From Hippophae tibetana (lineage: Eukaryota; Streptophyta; Magnoliopsida; Rosales; Elaeagnaceae), in assembly GCA_037013495.1 (NCBI GenBank), contig CM072803.1:14092001-14156000 (forward strand): DNA of 64,000 nucleotides, written 5' to 3'. A program made the position numbers and the translations under genes. Positions 12,270 to 24,949 of this stretch are shown in pieces (positions within the stretch are counted from its first letter, which is position 1; each line of letters starts with the position of its first letter). The notes beneath the pieces were generated by a model. The model was not told the origin of the DNA and made no database searches. It saw nothing but the letters and a program-made list of their open reading frames with translations.

Positions 12270-13424
12270 TTTAAGAGTTCTTCTTTACTTAAAAACTCAT
12301 ACATAATTCTAATTTAAATGCTAATATAATTTTTTTACTTAAATTATTAATTTAACAATAAATATTTTTTATTAATTTCACAATAATATAAAGGAAAATA
12401 ATTTAAATTCACCTTAAAAAGTAGAAGGTTTAATTGTATAGTATCAGTCTCTTTATACATGGAAACTTCCTTAAGAAAAAAAAAACATATATTTATTTTT
12501 CTTATAATTTAAATGAATATATATTTTTTAACATGGTAAAAAAATGAACATATATGATTTTTTACAGAGTAAAAGTTAAAAGTAAAAACAATTAAATTGT
12601 TAGATCATTTATACACCAGGAGGAAAATAAAATGTTGTAAACTATAAACTAAAACCTATCAATAATTAATAAAAATATTTATTATTAAATCAATAATTTA
12701 AATAAAAAAAATTATATTAATATTTAAATTAGAATTATGCATCAGTTTTTAAATAAAGAAAAATTCTTAAAATGAATATATTATTGAGAATTTAAGAATA
12801 AAAAGTAATTTAAAATTTTGCAATAAAACCAAAGCAAATTTTTTAAGGTGGTGGAATTAACCACAATTATGAGAAACACCTACATATACACCATTGGTTT
12901 AATGCTAATTTTCGATCGTCAAATCAGTTGAGTTTATAAAAAATTATAAAAAAACCATATAATTACTTTAAAAAGTAATATTTAAATTTTATATTTATTT
13001 TTTTTATAAAAAACTACTGTATAAAAATAATTAATTATTTTATTTTTCTTTAAAAAATTTAAATATAATTTATTCAAATTATAACATTTTATATTTAATA
13101 TAATTAAAAAAATTATTTTTTTTACTTTTTAATAATAATAAAATTAAAATATTAAAAAAAATAAGTATATAAACTTAAATATTATTTTTATAATAAATAA
13201 AAAAAATTCTAAACAATATATTTTTTATTATTAAATAAGTCGAAAAACTTACTTTTTAGAAATTTATATGGTGATTACTTTTTATGATTTTAGGTAATTA
13301 ATTTTCATACAAATACAACTAATATAATAAATAATAATTTAATAAAATTTATTTTTAATCTATAATTAACTAAAACATTCATTATAATTATAATACTACT
13401 ACATCCATGATAAAGAAACTTTAT
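12270..13424. other. AT-rich intergenic DNA
   Basis: Very AT-rich, with runs of A and T and no coding signal. It ends at the insertion point of the copia element that follows. Confidence 0.5.
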
Positions 13425-14238
13425 GACGAAAATTGTTAAAGAACTCAAGATTGAGTTGGTGACAAACGATACACAAGTTGGAAACAATCAACAATGGAAT
13501 GGTGGGGTACAACAAGTTGTCCAAGAATATGATCTCGAATAATTATGTTTATTTCAATTATTACATTTTTTTCCTTTTTTCTTGTATAAATTAAATAGTA
13601 AACATTCGTTCATAAACACAATAAAATCATTTCTTATATGGTATAAAAGCTCAAGAAGTAGTTCTATAAAAAACCAGCTTCTACAGTTTTTTTTTCTTCC
13701 TTTCAAATTTTGTTTCTTTTTAAAAAAAATTTCTATTCACAAAAACAATTTCAATTTCATCCTATTATAATATCTAGAAAATTTCGAGTAATCTACAATT
13801 TTTTTCAAGAGAAAACAATAACCCACGCGCTCACACGCGTCTTGTCTGAGTTTGCAGGAGTTCCACGTGCCTCCTCGGAGTGACACACGGCAACACTTGC
13901 TTGCGTTGAGGAATACGACTCAAACAACACGTCATTCAACCCATCTTCTGAAGAAAATGACACATCGTTCGTTCCAGTTCGATCTTCCATCATGTTCGGT
14001 CTTCAGCTGGTTAAGTGCTCTAGCCGATTCAGTGTTCCAGTCGTTGTTTTAGCCACTCCAGATGCCGATTCACCAACTTTTCGACCGGTTCTTTAACTAA
14101 AATTTCTGGTTCTGTAATCCTTGATACATTTTCTATAAAATAAAACATATTTCAGCTCATTATTTGTTTTATAAACAATCATTCTTGTCTAAAACACACT
14201 CAATCTTATCCCATTTTTGAATTTTCACTCAATAATAA

Positions 14239-15203
14239 TGTCTAAAACTACTAATACCAGCCCTACTTTACCAAAATGGTATGATGACTCTAGCCATTCA
14301 TTATATCTACACCACTCAGATCAACCGGGCATGGTTCTAGTGGCTTAATCCTTAAATCAAGAAAATTATCATATTTGGAGTCATGTGATGCTCATGGCTC
14401 TCATCACCAAAAACAAAGATGGATTTATTGATGGCACAATCAAAACGCCATCAACAAACTCTGAAGCAGAAATCAAGCAATGGACTCGCTGTAACATTAT
14501 TGTCAAATGATGGATTCTCAATAGCATATCGCCTAAAATTGCAGAAAGTATCATGTATAATGATACCGCATATGAGCTATGGGAAGAATTGAAGGAATGT
14601 TTTTCACACACCAACAACATGCACCTATTTCAAATTGAACAAGAGATTCATGACTGCATACAAGAAGGTGTGAGCATTGGAGAATACTACACCAAGTTGA
14701 AAAGCCTATGGGATACTCACGATACACTATGTCTTATTTCACATTATGGAGGAAATGACGGAAGGGAACTACAAGAATATCAACAAAAGCAACAAACCAT
14801 AAAATTCCTCATGAGGCTTAACACAGTTTACACATCAACTCATGGACAAATCTTGCTCATGGAACCTTTACCTACAGTAAATAAGGTATATTCACTCATT
14901 GTTCCAGATGAAAAGCAGAGAGTTGTCTCTACACAAACCATAGGAAGGATGCCAGAAGTTTCCACACTTGTTGCCAGGGATAGTCATCCACAATATCCTC
15001 ATAAGAATTACCCACCAAGGAACCCACATCTCAAGTGCAATCGATGCAACAATATCGGCCATAATTTTGAGAATTGTTGAAATCACCTCAAATGTGATTT
15101 ATGTGGTCTCAATGGACACAATTATGAAAACTGTCAAAAATGCCTCAAATGTAATTTATGTGGTTTGAATGGACATGACATCAACATGTGTCGAAAGAAA
15201 TGA
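14239..15203 (+). pseudogene. Copia gag with three CCHC zinc knuckles (element 1)
   Basis: The frame opens at ATG 14239 and has internal stops. It carries the N-terminal NYxxW-type gag block (NYHIWSHVM, near 14360) and the UBN2-type region with YELWEELKECF (about 14560-14600). The C-terminal part has three successive CX2CX4HX4C knuckles at 15036-15077, 15093-15134 and 15150-15191, the first separated from the second by a TGA. Gag forms the virus-like particle and binds RNA; most copia gags have a single knuckle. The leader before gag (about 13810-14060) is unusually GC-rich. Confidence 0.78.
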
Positions 15204-15377
15204 GCAATTCAAGATAAGAGAAATGCAAGTTATGGCTTCCCCTCCAAAGCTCACCATACTAACTTTCAGGAAAACAACTCTGACACAAGGATACCATCCC
15301 ACAACCTTACATCTGTCCAATATCATGAGCTTCTTACACTTCTCAATCAATCCAAATCAAGTAGTATAGCAAGTCAA

Positions 15378-18300
15378 GTGACTACTTCTTTAGGTAACAC
15401 ATTATGTGCAAATGTTTTCCATTCAGAAACCCATTGGATTTTTGATATAGGAACAACTGATCATATGGTTTGTTCCCAAAACCTTATAAGCTCCAGCATT
15501 CTAGTCACTAATTGGTACGTGCATTTACCTTATCATTCCCTTGCTTGTGTCACACATATTGGCAATGTACATTTCTCTAATAATTTCATACTCTATAATG
15601 TCTTGTGTGTTCCCTCTAAATTAAACTTGGTTTCAGTAGCCAAACTAACTTAAACTATATTTTGTCATGTCACCTTCACTAATAATGTGTGCTTTGTTCA
15701 GGACAAATGCTCGAGAAAGACGATTGGGATGGTAATTGAGAAAGTAGGACTCGACTACCTGACTATTTTGGAAAAGGTTGGATGCTTCTCCGTTTCAAAT
15801 ATGGTTTCAACTAACCCTCATCTATGGCATCAATGACTTGGTCATTTATCTAATAACAATTTACGTGTAATTTCTCTTTCCATCAACACACCCTTTTGTT
15901 CCATTAGTGATTGTTCTATTTGTCCACTAGCTAAGCAAACTCGTAATCCATTTACTTTAAGTTCCATCAATACAAAATCACCTTTTGAACTAATTAATGT
16001 CGATATTTGGGGTGGCTATCACTTTGCAGCACTTAATGGAGCACGTTATTTCCTCACTATTGTTGATGACTACTCAAGATGCACATGGGTCTATCTCTTA
16101 CATACTAAATATGATACACACATATTTCTTATCACTTTCATTAACCTTGTTGAAACACAATTTGCATCCAGAGTTAAAATGATTCGTAGCGACAATGGAC
16201 CAGAATTCTCTATGACCTAGTTGTTTTCTACCAAAGGAATCCTACATCACACCAGTTGTGTCTCTACCCCTCAAAAAAATGGTGTTACTGAACGTAAACA
16301 TCATCATCTTCTCAATGTCGCTCGTGAATTGCTCTTCCAAGCCAATCTTCCTAAACAATTCTAGGGAGATGCCATTCTTTTAGGCACATACCTCATAAAT
16401 CGTACTCCACACCTGTTTTCAAGGGTAAAACACCATTTGAAATCCTTTTTCACAAAGTTCCTAGGTATGAATATCTTCAGGTCTTTGGTTCCCTTTGTTT
16501 TATGTCTACACATCATGATCAACCCACCAAGTTTGATGCTAGATCACATAGATGCATATTCATTAGGTATTCATCTGGGATAAAAGGTTACCGTGTCTAC
16601 AATCTGGAAACAAGCAAGACTTTAGTGTTTCATGATGTTGTGTTTCATGAACATACGTTTCCTTATTTCACTTCCGCTATCAATACTCCAACTCTATTCA
16701 CTCCATCAAAAAATACTATTTATAATGACATGCCTAACATTTGTCAATCAACCACTCCAAATACATCATTTCATCATACACCATCTGTCCTTCTAGCAAT
16801 CGACTCAGACATTCTTCATCCTCAAGATTCATCATCATCAACTTCTGCACCGCATGTGATTCCTCCAACACCAGTCACACATAGGCTCCACCGATCCATC
16901 AATGTTCCTAGCTATCTTCACATGTATCATGTAGAAGCTTCCTTGCCTTCTCGGTCCTTCCCTTCGTCTAACTCAGCATCATCCAATAAAAAAAGTACTT
17001 CTCATTCTCTATCTCATGTACTTACTTATGACTGATTATCACCTGCACATCGTGCCTTTACTACTTCTATTTCCATTCTCAGGGAACCAACCACCTTTAC
17101 TGAAGCTTTCAACGATCCAAAATGGTGGATCGCCATGAAACAAGAACTGGATGCTCTCGAAACTAATGACACTTGTACGCTTCAACAACTTCCTTTAAAC
17201 AAGAAACCAGTTGGTTGTAAATGAGTCTACAAAATCAAGTATAATCTTGATGGAATTATGGAACGATATAATGCTCGATTAGTGGCCAAAGGATACAGTC
17301 AGATTGAAGGTTTTGATTACCAAGGAACTTTTTCACCAGTAGCCAAACTTGTCACTGTTAATAATTTTCCAAAATTGGCATCTTCGCCAACTCAATGTCA
17401 ACAATGCTTTTCTCTATGGTGATCTTTACGAAGATGTCTACATGTGTCTTCCACCTAGATTCAGACGAAAGGGGGAAACACGAGTATGTAAACTACATAA
17501 ATCTTTGTACGAACTTAAACAAGTCTCACGACAATGGTTCATCAAGCTATCAACAATACTTAAGCTAGCTGGTTTTAACCGATCCAAGTATGATCACTCA
17601 TTATTCCTCTAAACCCGTGGTAATTTCTTCTCTACTCTTCTTGTCTATGTAAACGATATAATCATAACAGGAAACAATCTACAAGACATTGAAGAAACTA
17701 AGAATCATCTCATGTGACAATTCAAGCTAAAAGATCTTGATGAATTAAAGTATTTTTTGGGCATAGAAGTTTCACGTTCCAAGAAAGGAATTTTTCTATC
17801 ACAACGTAAGTACGCACTTGAAATATTGGAGGACATGGGTTATCTTGGTGCCAAATCTGCCGATTCACCTATGGAACAAAATTTATCCCTTAGCAAGGTT
17901 GAAGAGGAATTCATCAGTGACCCCATATCCTATCGAAAACTTGTTGGGAGATTAATATACTTGATCATCACACGGCCCGACTTAGTGTATGTTGTGCACA
18001 TTCTCAGTCAATATATGGATAAACCACAACAACCACATTTGGAAGCAGCTCAACAAGTGATATGATATGTCAAGAACACACCAGGGCAAAGTCTCTTTTT
18101 CTCAGCAACTAGTTCATTACAACTAAATGCTTTTGTGACGTAGATTGGGCTAAATGCACAGACATACGACGATCAACCACGAGATATTGTATGTTTCTTA
18201 GAAACTCACAAATTTCTTAGAAGACTAAGAAACAAAATACGATCTCACGATCGAGTGTAGAAACAGAATATCGTTCTATGGAAATAACATGTTGCGAAGT

Positions 18301-18532
18301 AACCTAGTTACGATACATTTTGGATTATTTAGGTATCAAACACTCCCAACCGACTAAGTTATATTCCGACAATCAAGTAGCTCTTCACATTGCATCAAAT
18401 CCAGTGTTTCATGAACGAACCAAACACATAGAGATTGATTTCCATCTAGTGAGAGAAAAGATTCAAGCTGGAATGATCAAAACTTATCATATCTCTACAT
18501 CGAAGCAACCAACAGATATCTTTACCAATTAA
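15378..18532 (+). pseudogene. Copia pol remnant (element 1)
   Basis: Blocks in order: protease-like HWIFDIGTTDHM (about 15433, DSG altered to DIG); GAG-pre-integrase LWHQ-LGHLS; integrase with VDIWGG, DDYSR and SDNGPEF (about 16000-16210); [11 protein letters not shown]; the reverse transcriptase start near 17100 with [26 protein letters not shown]-type active site at about 17640-17660 (the first Asp of YVDD replaced by Asn); and RNase H with [12 protein letters not shown] and [20 protein letters not shown]. Repeated stop codons and frame changes show that it is inactive. Confidence 0.85.
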
Positions 18533-18755
18533 CATATATTCTAACTTGAGGGGGAATATTAAAATATTAAAGATCCAACACCAACTGAAAAGAACCAATA
18601 ATAGAATGGTGGGGAGCAACAAATTATCTAAGAACATGATCTCTAATAATTATGTTTATTTCAATTATTACATTTTTCCTTTTTCTCTTGTATAAATTAA
18701 ATTGTAAACATTTGTTTATATACACAATAAAATCATCTCTTTCAGAAACGAAAAT

Positions 18756-19012
18756 TCAATATCAAAAGTAATTGTTTAATGCCACATTTCACAGTAAAAG
18801 CGTATCTACAAATGTTATAGAATTGCTACGATTGAATGTAAAAGAGAGAAGCTCAATTATTTAAGTATCCAATTAAACTGAGTAAAAGAAGCTGTTGTAG
18901 TTTGATCATAGTTTCTAATCTTAGCAATGTCAATCTATACAACTTATACTATTATACTAAACGCAATTGTGGGAGAAACAGAGACTTGGTGTTATTATTT
19001 TCTTGGCCCTTC
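18756..19012 (-). other. 3' flank of kinase copy A
   Basis: This stretch matches the region downstream of copy C (from about 42355) and partly that of copy B (from about 34380), so it is part of the duplicated unit. It starts directly at the edge of copia element 1. Confidence 0.6.
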
Positions 19013-22000
19013 TTAAGTATATAAGTATATATGCATAAGAGCATCTTCAACCGTAATTCTTTGTTTCGGATCCAAACACAACATTCTCTGGAAAAAAAAT
19101 CAAAAAAATATTTATTTGACATTCAATTGGTCATAAACAATCCAAAAAAATATATAAATCCAATAAATAATTAAAATCAATAAGCACAGTAATAAACTTA
19201 CATATAGAAGGTCGAAACCATGGGCACCAAGGATAGGGAATTCTACTGCCAAATTCTGAATGGAACAAAATGGAAATACACCAAATCATATTAATGTATG
19301 ATTAATCAAAATAAAATTAAAAAAAAACTATTACACAGTAGAATTATTAATATAAATATATAAAATACTTGCCTTAGGCTCAGAAGTAGCATCATCCAAA
19401 TGGAATTCCTGCAAGTATTTGGTAATACCAGGCCATGTTCTTTCAGTTGGAAGACCTAATAGGCTTCGTATATAACCAACCTTAAATTAATTAGTATCAA
19501 CATATATATCAAGTTATCAACATAAACTCATAATGTATATTTATGTATTAATTGAAATTAATTAAGAAGTTAGCAGTGAACATTGAAAGAAAAAAAAAAG
19601 TACCTGAAAATTGAAATCAAATGATCCTTTGCGGTATTAGAAGTAGTACTGAAAAGTGGGGATCCCTTGAGCATCTCAACAAAAATGCAGCCAACAGACC
19701 AAATATCAGCTACTTTAGAATAGTGATCCTTATGATCAAGAGCAGACAAGAGAATAATTTCAGGTGCCCTGTAACTAAAATCCTGTTTTGAAAGTTTGAA
19801 TAATCCGAAGTTTGCGAGCTTCAATTGACTCGTATCACCTTCTAAAAAGACCATAAAATTTGCAGGTTTTAAATCTTGGTGATATATTCCAAACTGGTGA
19901 CAATATGCGAGACTTGATAGCATGTGTTGCAGGAACCTCTACACATACATAAAAATTAAGTTGAATAATATTAATAAATGCGTAAATATAATATAAATTA
20001 AAATGTAAATTATATATATATATATATATATATAGTACTAATAATTAATAATATATACCTTTATCATGTGAGGCTTTCCTGACATGTTTGAAATGCTTAT
20101 GAATTTTTGGATACCCAATACTGAATACTCAAAAACAAGATTTATAACAGAGTCTAATTCATGTATTTCATGACACCTGTTACCATATATTGAAATTCCG
20201 AAGGAGGTAATCAGTCATAAATTGAAAACTAAAATTAGCTTTTGATTGCTTTAGAAATTAATCTCCCAATTCGTATTAAACTTAAAAAATTTACAAGAAA
20301 ACAGAGTAATACTAACAATGTACACGTACGCATAACATAGAGAATACAAAGTAGTTACGAGAAACATATAAATATTAGAATAATTATTATAAGGATATTT
20401 TAATATTATTTTACTTATATTTTTTTATTTCCCCATTTTTCACTGTCTTTTTTGTATCTCTTCCTTTGTAATAGAACCCATCTATTCTCTTCTTATTTGT
20501 TATTCTTCTTTACTCTTTCTCTTTGTGCTTGATTAATTCACATGTTATCAAAAATTTGATTATAAAAGGTAATTTTTATCTCTTTAAAAACAAAGACAAA
20601 ATTTGAAGGTAATTTGATTCATGTTTTTCATTTTGTTTTGTGACTTCAATCAAGTAATGATTTATTATTCTAACATTAAATAATCAATTTTCTTCAAGTT
20701 TCACAAAAATCAAGCACGTTTGCATAGAGATTGATTCTAATTTTTATCATCTTATCAAAATTTTAGCATTTTGAGTATATCTATAATTTGTATAAAGATT
20801 ATGATATTTTTCGTAATTACTTAAAAATTTGAGGTTTTTTTGTAATTTCGAGATATATTTGTAATTTTTGAAACAATAAGAGTTTATTTGAAATTTAAAA
20901 AAAATATGTATATTTGTAATTTTTGAAATTTTAGGTACTGTTTGTTTTTACAATGACTAGTAACAGAGATGACTCGATACAGTCCATTGGTGTGATATTA
21001 GATGGAAAAAATTATTCATATTAGAGTTATGTGATGAAGAATTTTTTAAAAGACAAAAAGATGTAGAGTTATGTTTCTAGAACTATGAGTAAACCTACAA
21101 ATGATAAGGCAAAGTATGAAAACTATTAGATAATTGGAAAGTGAATAATTCAAAAATTATTAATTGGATAAACAATTTTGTTGAACACTCAATAGTCATT
21201 CAATTGGTAAAGTATGAAACAACAAAGGAGGTTTGGAAACATTTGGCAAGATTGTATATACAGTATGACTTCGCAAAACAATATCAGTCAGAATATGATA
21301 TTCGAGTTCTCGAACAGAAAGGCATGAGTATTCAAGAGTTCTATTCTGCAATGACAAATCTTTGGAATCGGTTGGCTCTTACAGAATCAGAAGAACTACG
21401 TGCTTGTGCAGCTTATATTGCTCGTAGAGAAGAGCAACGTTTGGTTTAATTTTTTATGGCACTTCGTGATGATTTTGAGGGTCTTTGTGGCTCCATTCTA
21501 CATCATAGCCCGCTTCCATCTGTTGATTCGGTAGTTAGTGAACTCTTGGCTGATGAGATACTCTTTAAGTCTCAGACAAAAAAATGAATTCTCTCAGTGC
21601 CTAATTTATCAATTTTTTTAGTTACGTCTAGACCTCTTACTTACCATGAAAACAAGCCTCACTCAAGGGTTGAGATTGATGAATGCATTTTTTGCAAGCA
21701 AAAAGGACATTGGAAGGCTCAATGCCCTAAGTTACTGAATAAAGTACCACAACTACACCAACAAAGGCATCACTTCAGTCCTCCACGGTTTGGAATTCAT
21801 TTTCAACCACGATTATATTAATCCTTTCTCTAACCATACATATAGTTTATCTCTACATGTCCTTTCCACTACAAACTCTGACTCATCTATTGCCTCTTTA
21901 GTCCTTTTTCCTCTTCATTATTCTTGTAGGGTTCACATTGTTAGTTCTGGAGATACTGGTATCTTGCAGTCTAGAGCTCTTGATAATCCCACTCCTCAGC

Positions 22001-24949
22001 GTACTCGTAAGTCTACTCACCTTCCAGATTTTGTTTACTCTTGTTATTCCAGTTCATTTTCTTCCTTTTTAGCATCTATTCATTGTCTCTCTAAGCCCTT
22101 ATCCTATAAAGAGGCACTTCTTGACCCCCTTTGGCAGCATGCTATAATTGAGGAACTTTCTACTTTGCAAAAAACTGGCACTTGGGATTTGGTACCTTTA
22201 CCTTATGGTAAAAGTACAATTGGTTCTCGTTGGGTATATAAAATCAAGACCAAGTTTGATGGTTTGTTGAGCGCTACAAAGCCAGATTGGTAGCAAAGGG
22301 GTTCTCTCAGTAGTATGGCATGGATTATAAGGAGACTTTTGCTCTGGATACAAAAATGACTAATGTTCATACTCTTAGGTGGCATTTGGTTCGTGGAATG
22401 AAATCGGAATCGGAATCGGAATTGAAATGGAATGGAAAGGAAACAATGTCGTTTGGTTTGACCACTAGAATCAAGCTCGGAATCAGGATTATAGTGTTTG
22501 GTTTGCCACTAGAATGGAATGAAAAAAACTATAAATTACCTTAATATCCCTACATTCAATAAAGTTCAAATAATGTCATTTAATTACTATTTTTTCGTTA
22601 GACAAAATACATTATTGAAATCATTATTTTTCTAAATAATTATTACTTAATTAAAAAGAAATATATTATTAAAATTATTATTTTTCTAAATAGGGTTTAG
22701 GATTTTGAGGTTTAGGATTTTGGGTTTAGGGTTATATTTGTGGGTTAAGATTTAGGGTTAAAATTATTATTTTTCTAAAAAGGGTTTGGGGTTTTAGAAT
22801 TTGGGATTTTGGATTTATGGATTAGGGTTTAGGGTCTAAGGTTTAGGGATTTAAGGTTTAGGGGTTTAGAGTTTAGGGTTTTGAGATTTTGGGTTTAAGG
22901 TTTAGGGTTTAGGGTTTTGGGATTTAGGTTTTAGGGTTTTGGGCTTTTGGATTTAGGTTTTAGGATTTAGGATTTAGGATTTGGGATTTAGGGTTTATGG
23001 ATTTAAGGTTTATTGATTTAGGGTTTAGGATTTTTGGATTTAGGGTATTGGGTTTAGGGTTTTGGGTTTTGAGTTTTGGGTTTGGATTTGAGTTTAGGGT
23101 TATATTTGAGGTGAGGGTAAAATTGAAAAAAAAAATTAGATGAGAATGGAATCATGATTCCTAAAGGGGGATAAGGAATTGTGATTCCTTCTCATTTAGT
23201 AATTGATTCCATTCCGTCACCCCATTTCGCCCAACCAAACATCACCTTATTGCAGTTGCACATGTTCGTGAGTGACATATATCTCAGATAGATGTTAAGA
23301 ATGTTTTTTTGAATGGTGATTTACATGAAGAAGTTTACATAATTCCCGCGCCTGGTGTTTCTCATAAGTATGGTGAAGTTTGTAAGCTTAAGAAAGCTTT
23401 ATATAGTCTCAAACAAGCACCTCGAGCTTGGTTTGAGAAGTTTTCTAATGTTATCACTTTTCTTGGGTTTTCCTCCAGTAATCATGACTCAGTTCTTTTT
23501 GTTAAGTGCACCACTACTGGTCGTATGTTACTTTCTTTATATGTTGATGATTATTACTGGTGATGATGTTGCTGGAATTGCAGTATTAAAGTGAAAATTA
23601 ACTCGTTAGTTTGAAATGAAAGATTTGGGCCCTTAACGGTATTTTTTGGGTATTGAAGTTGCCTTCTCTCCAAAAAGGCTATCTTTTCTCTCAATATAAG
23701 TACATTGCTGATATTCTTGAGCATGCTTATCTTACTGATACCAAAACTATTGATACTCCTTGTGAGTTTAACGTTCAGTATTCTCCTTCAGATTGTTCAT
23801 ATTGTTAGTTAGTTTGTTGCTTCTCCTACTACCATTCATTGCGCAGCTGTTCTTCGTATTTTATAGTATCTTCGAGGTACCATTTTTCAGTCTTTTATTT
23901 CCATCCACTTCTTTATTAGAACTGTGTGCATATTTTAATGCTGATCATGATCGTGATTCCACAAGTCGCAAGTCTATTATTGGTTTTTGTATCTTGTTGA
24001 TGGATTCTCTTATTTCGTGGAAAAGCAAGAAACAAACAGTTGTCTCTCAATCTTCTACTGAAGCAAAGTACCGTGCTATGACATCTACTACCAAAGAAAT
24101 TGTTTGGTTACGTTGGTTACTTGTCGATATGAGTGTTTCGCTTTCTTCTTCTACTCCTATGTATTGTGATAACAAAAGTGCTATTCAAATTGCTCACAGC
24201 TCAGTATTTCATGAACGGATTAAGCACATCGAAATTGATTGTCATTTTACTCATCATCACTTCAAGAATGACACTATTACATTGCCTTTTGTTTCTTTAT
24301 CCTTGCAGCTTGCCGACTTTTTTCCTAAGTCGCATTTCATTTCACGTTTTCGTTTTCTAGTTAGCAAACCCTTGATACTTCTTACAACTACATCGTGAGT
24401 TTAAATCTTTTATTCCTTTTTCTTATATTTTCCTATTTTCAATAGTGTATTTTTTGTGGTTTCTCCTTTTGCAATAGAACTCATCCATTCTCTTCTTCTT
24501 CTTTGCGTTTCTTCTTTCTTTCTCTCGATTAATTCACAATAAAAACATATATATAATCCATATAACAATATAAGAAAAATCAAAATGATTTTCTAATTAT
24601 TTTTTGTGCATCGATCATTAATCTACAAATATTATTAATAAATTTATCTGCATATTATATAATAATTCCTCATTTACCTTGCAACATTATCATCATTATT
24701 GGAGTGTTTGATACGCTGAAGACTGCTCAAGGTGTTCAATAATAAAGCAGAATCAGAATCAGAGGACACAGTGTTAGACTCGTAGACCACAATGTTTTGG
24801 TTGACAATGTCTAGGCACTTATAAACCTCCCCATATTTGCCTTCTCCAATATGCTCAATTACTTGGTACTTATTGTCAAATTTCTTGGTGGTTCCCACTT
24901 CAGTAGGTAACCTGTCAATCTCGCTATCACGACCGCAAATTCCACCCAT
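19013..24949 (-). CDS. CDK-like pseudokinase, copy A (six exons)
   Basis: Exons by homology and splice sites: 24678-24949, 20059-20176, 19604-19938, 19373-19463, 19202-19255, 19013-19087. Joined they give 314 residues without a stop. CDK hallmarks are the loop [19 protein letters not shown] (HRD with R to Q), [14 protein letters not shown], and [11 protein letters not shown] near the C-terminus. The beta3 VAIK lysine is replaced (IVVYES), no alphaC glutamate is evident, DFG is NFG, and the NFG-to-APE segment is only about 18 residues, without a T-loop threonine. This predicts a catalytically dead or severely impaired kinase fold that could act as a binding or scaffold protein. Intron 1 is 4.5 kb because it holds a copia element. 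Intron 4 begins with GC. The N-terminus MGGIC could be acylated. It is most similar to copies B and C. Confidence 0.8.
20010..20034. repeat. (TA)n microsatellite in intron 2 of copy A
   Basis: An uninterrupted TA run of about 12 repeats lies within the second intron. Confidence 0.85.
20953..21830 (+). pseudogene. Copia gag remnant (element 2)
   Basis: Starts near ATG 20953 and reads [20 protein letters not shown] residues, then the UBN2 region ([15 protein letters not shown] at about 21215-21255; [13 protein letters not shown] near 21310). A single CCHC knuckle, [14 protein letters not shown], lies near 21690. Several stops interrupt it. The frame ends shortly after the knuckle, directly before reverse transcriptase linker sequence. 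Confidence 0.75.
22378..23246. mobile_element. PIF/Harbinger-type non-autonomous element, copy 2, nested in element 2
   Basis: Flanked by TTA duplications (22375-22377, 23247-23249). Ends GGTGGCATTTGGTT and AACCAAACATCACC are 14 bp imperfect inverted repeats. Removing the element and one TTA rejoins the conserved reverse transcriptase reading frame of the host copia, which proves the boundaries. The arms match the copy at 4927-5897. The centre is a telomere-like array. No coding capacity is seen; the short frame reading into its left arm is a chance extension. Confidence 0.88.
22692..23103. repeat. Telomere-like (TTTAGGG-variant) array inside element copy 2
   Basis: Tandem units such as TTTAGGG, TTTAGGA, TTTTGGG and TTTAAGG. 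It is shorter than the array in copy 1 (about 410 against 480 bases) and differs in unit order, so the two arrays have changed since they shared an ancestor. Confidence 0.8.

Larger units (their letters stand above)
13433..18747 (+). mobile_element. Decayed Ty1/copia retrotransposon (element 1)
   Basis: The 5' LTR (about 13433-13640) and 3' LTR (about 18558-18747) share long stretches, for example AATTATGTTTATTTCAATTA and CACAATAAAATCAT. A primer site TGGTATAAAAGC follows the 5' LTR, a decayed TGGTATCAGAGC, the complement of initiator Met-tRNA. A purine tract TTGAGGGGGA precedes the 3' LTR. The octamer ACGAAAAT occurs just outside both LTRs (13425-13432, 18748-18755), a candidate footprint longer than the usual 5 bp. 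The internal region has gag, protease, integrase, reverse transcriptase and RNase H in copia order, with many stops and frameshifts. It inserted at the 3' flank of kinase copy A. Confidence 0.88.
21960..24360 (+). pseudogene. Copia reverse transcriptase and RNase H remnant (element 2)
   Basis: The sequence goes from the serine-rich pre-RT linker to the reverse transcriptase start ([17 protein letters not shown], about 22110-22160; GSRWVYKIK, about 22222). It is interrupted at 22378-23246 by a transposon and resumes with [16 protein letters not shown] (about 23292-23340), [12 protein letters not shown] and a YVDD block near 23540. RNase H is visible as [20 protein letters not shown] (about 24013-24072) and [18 protein letters not shown]. 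Stops and frame changes make it inactive. Protease and integrase are absent. Confidence 0.8.
20373..24538 (+). mobile_element. Copia retrotransposon (element 2) in intron 1 of kinase copy A
   Basis: The 5' LTR spans 20373-20542 and is followed at once by TGTTATCAAAA, a decayed Met-tRNA primer site. The 3' LTR (about 24395-24538) matches its second half, including GATTAATTCACA, but its first bases are eroded. The pentamer ATAAA flanks both ends (20368-20372, 24539-24543), the expected 5 bp duplication. The element lies in the opposite orientation to the host gene and wholly inside its first intron. It carries gag, reverse transcriptase and RNase H but no protease or integrase, and has a second transposon nested in its reverse transcriptase. 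Confidence 0.85.
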
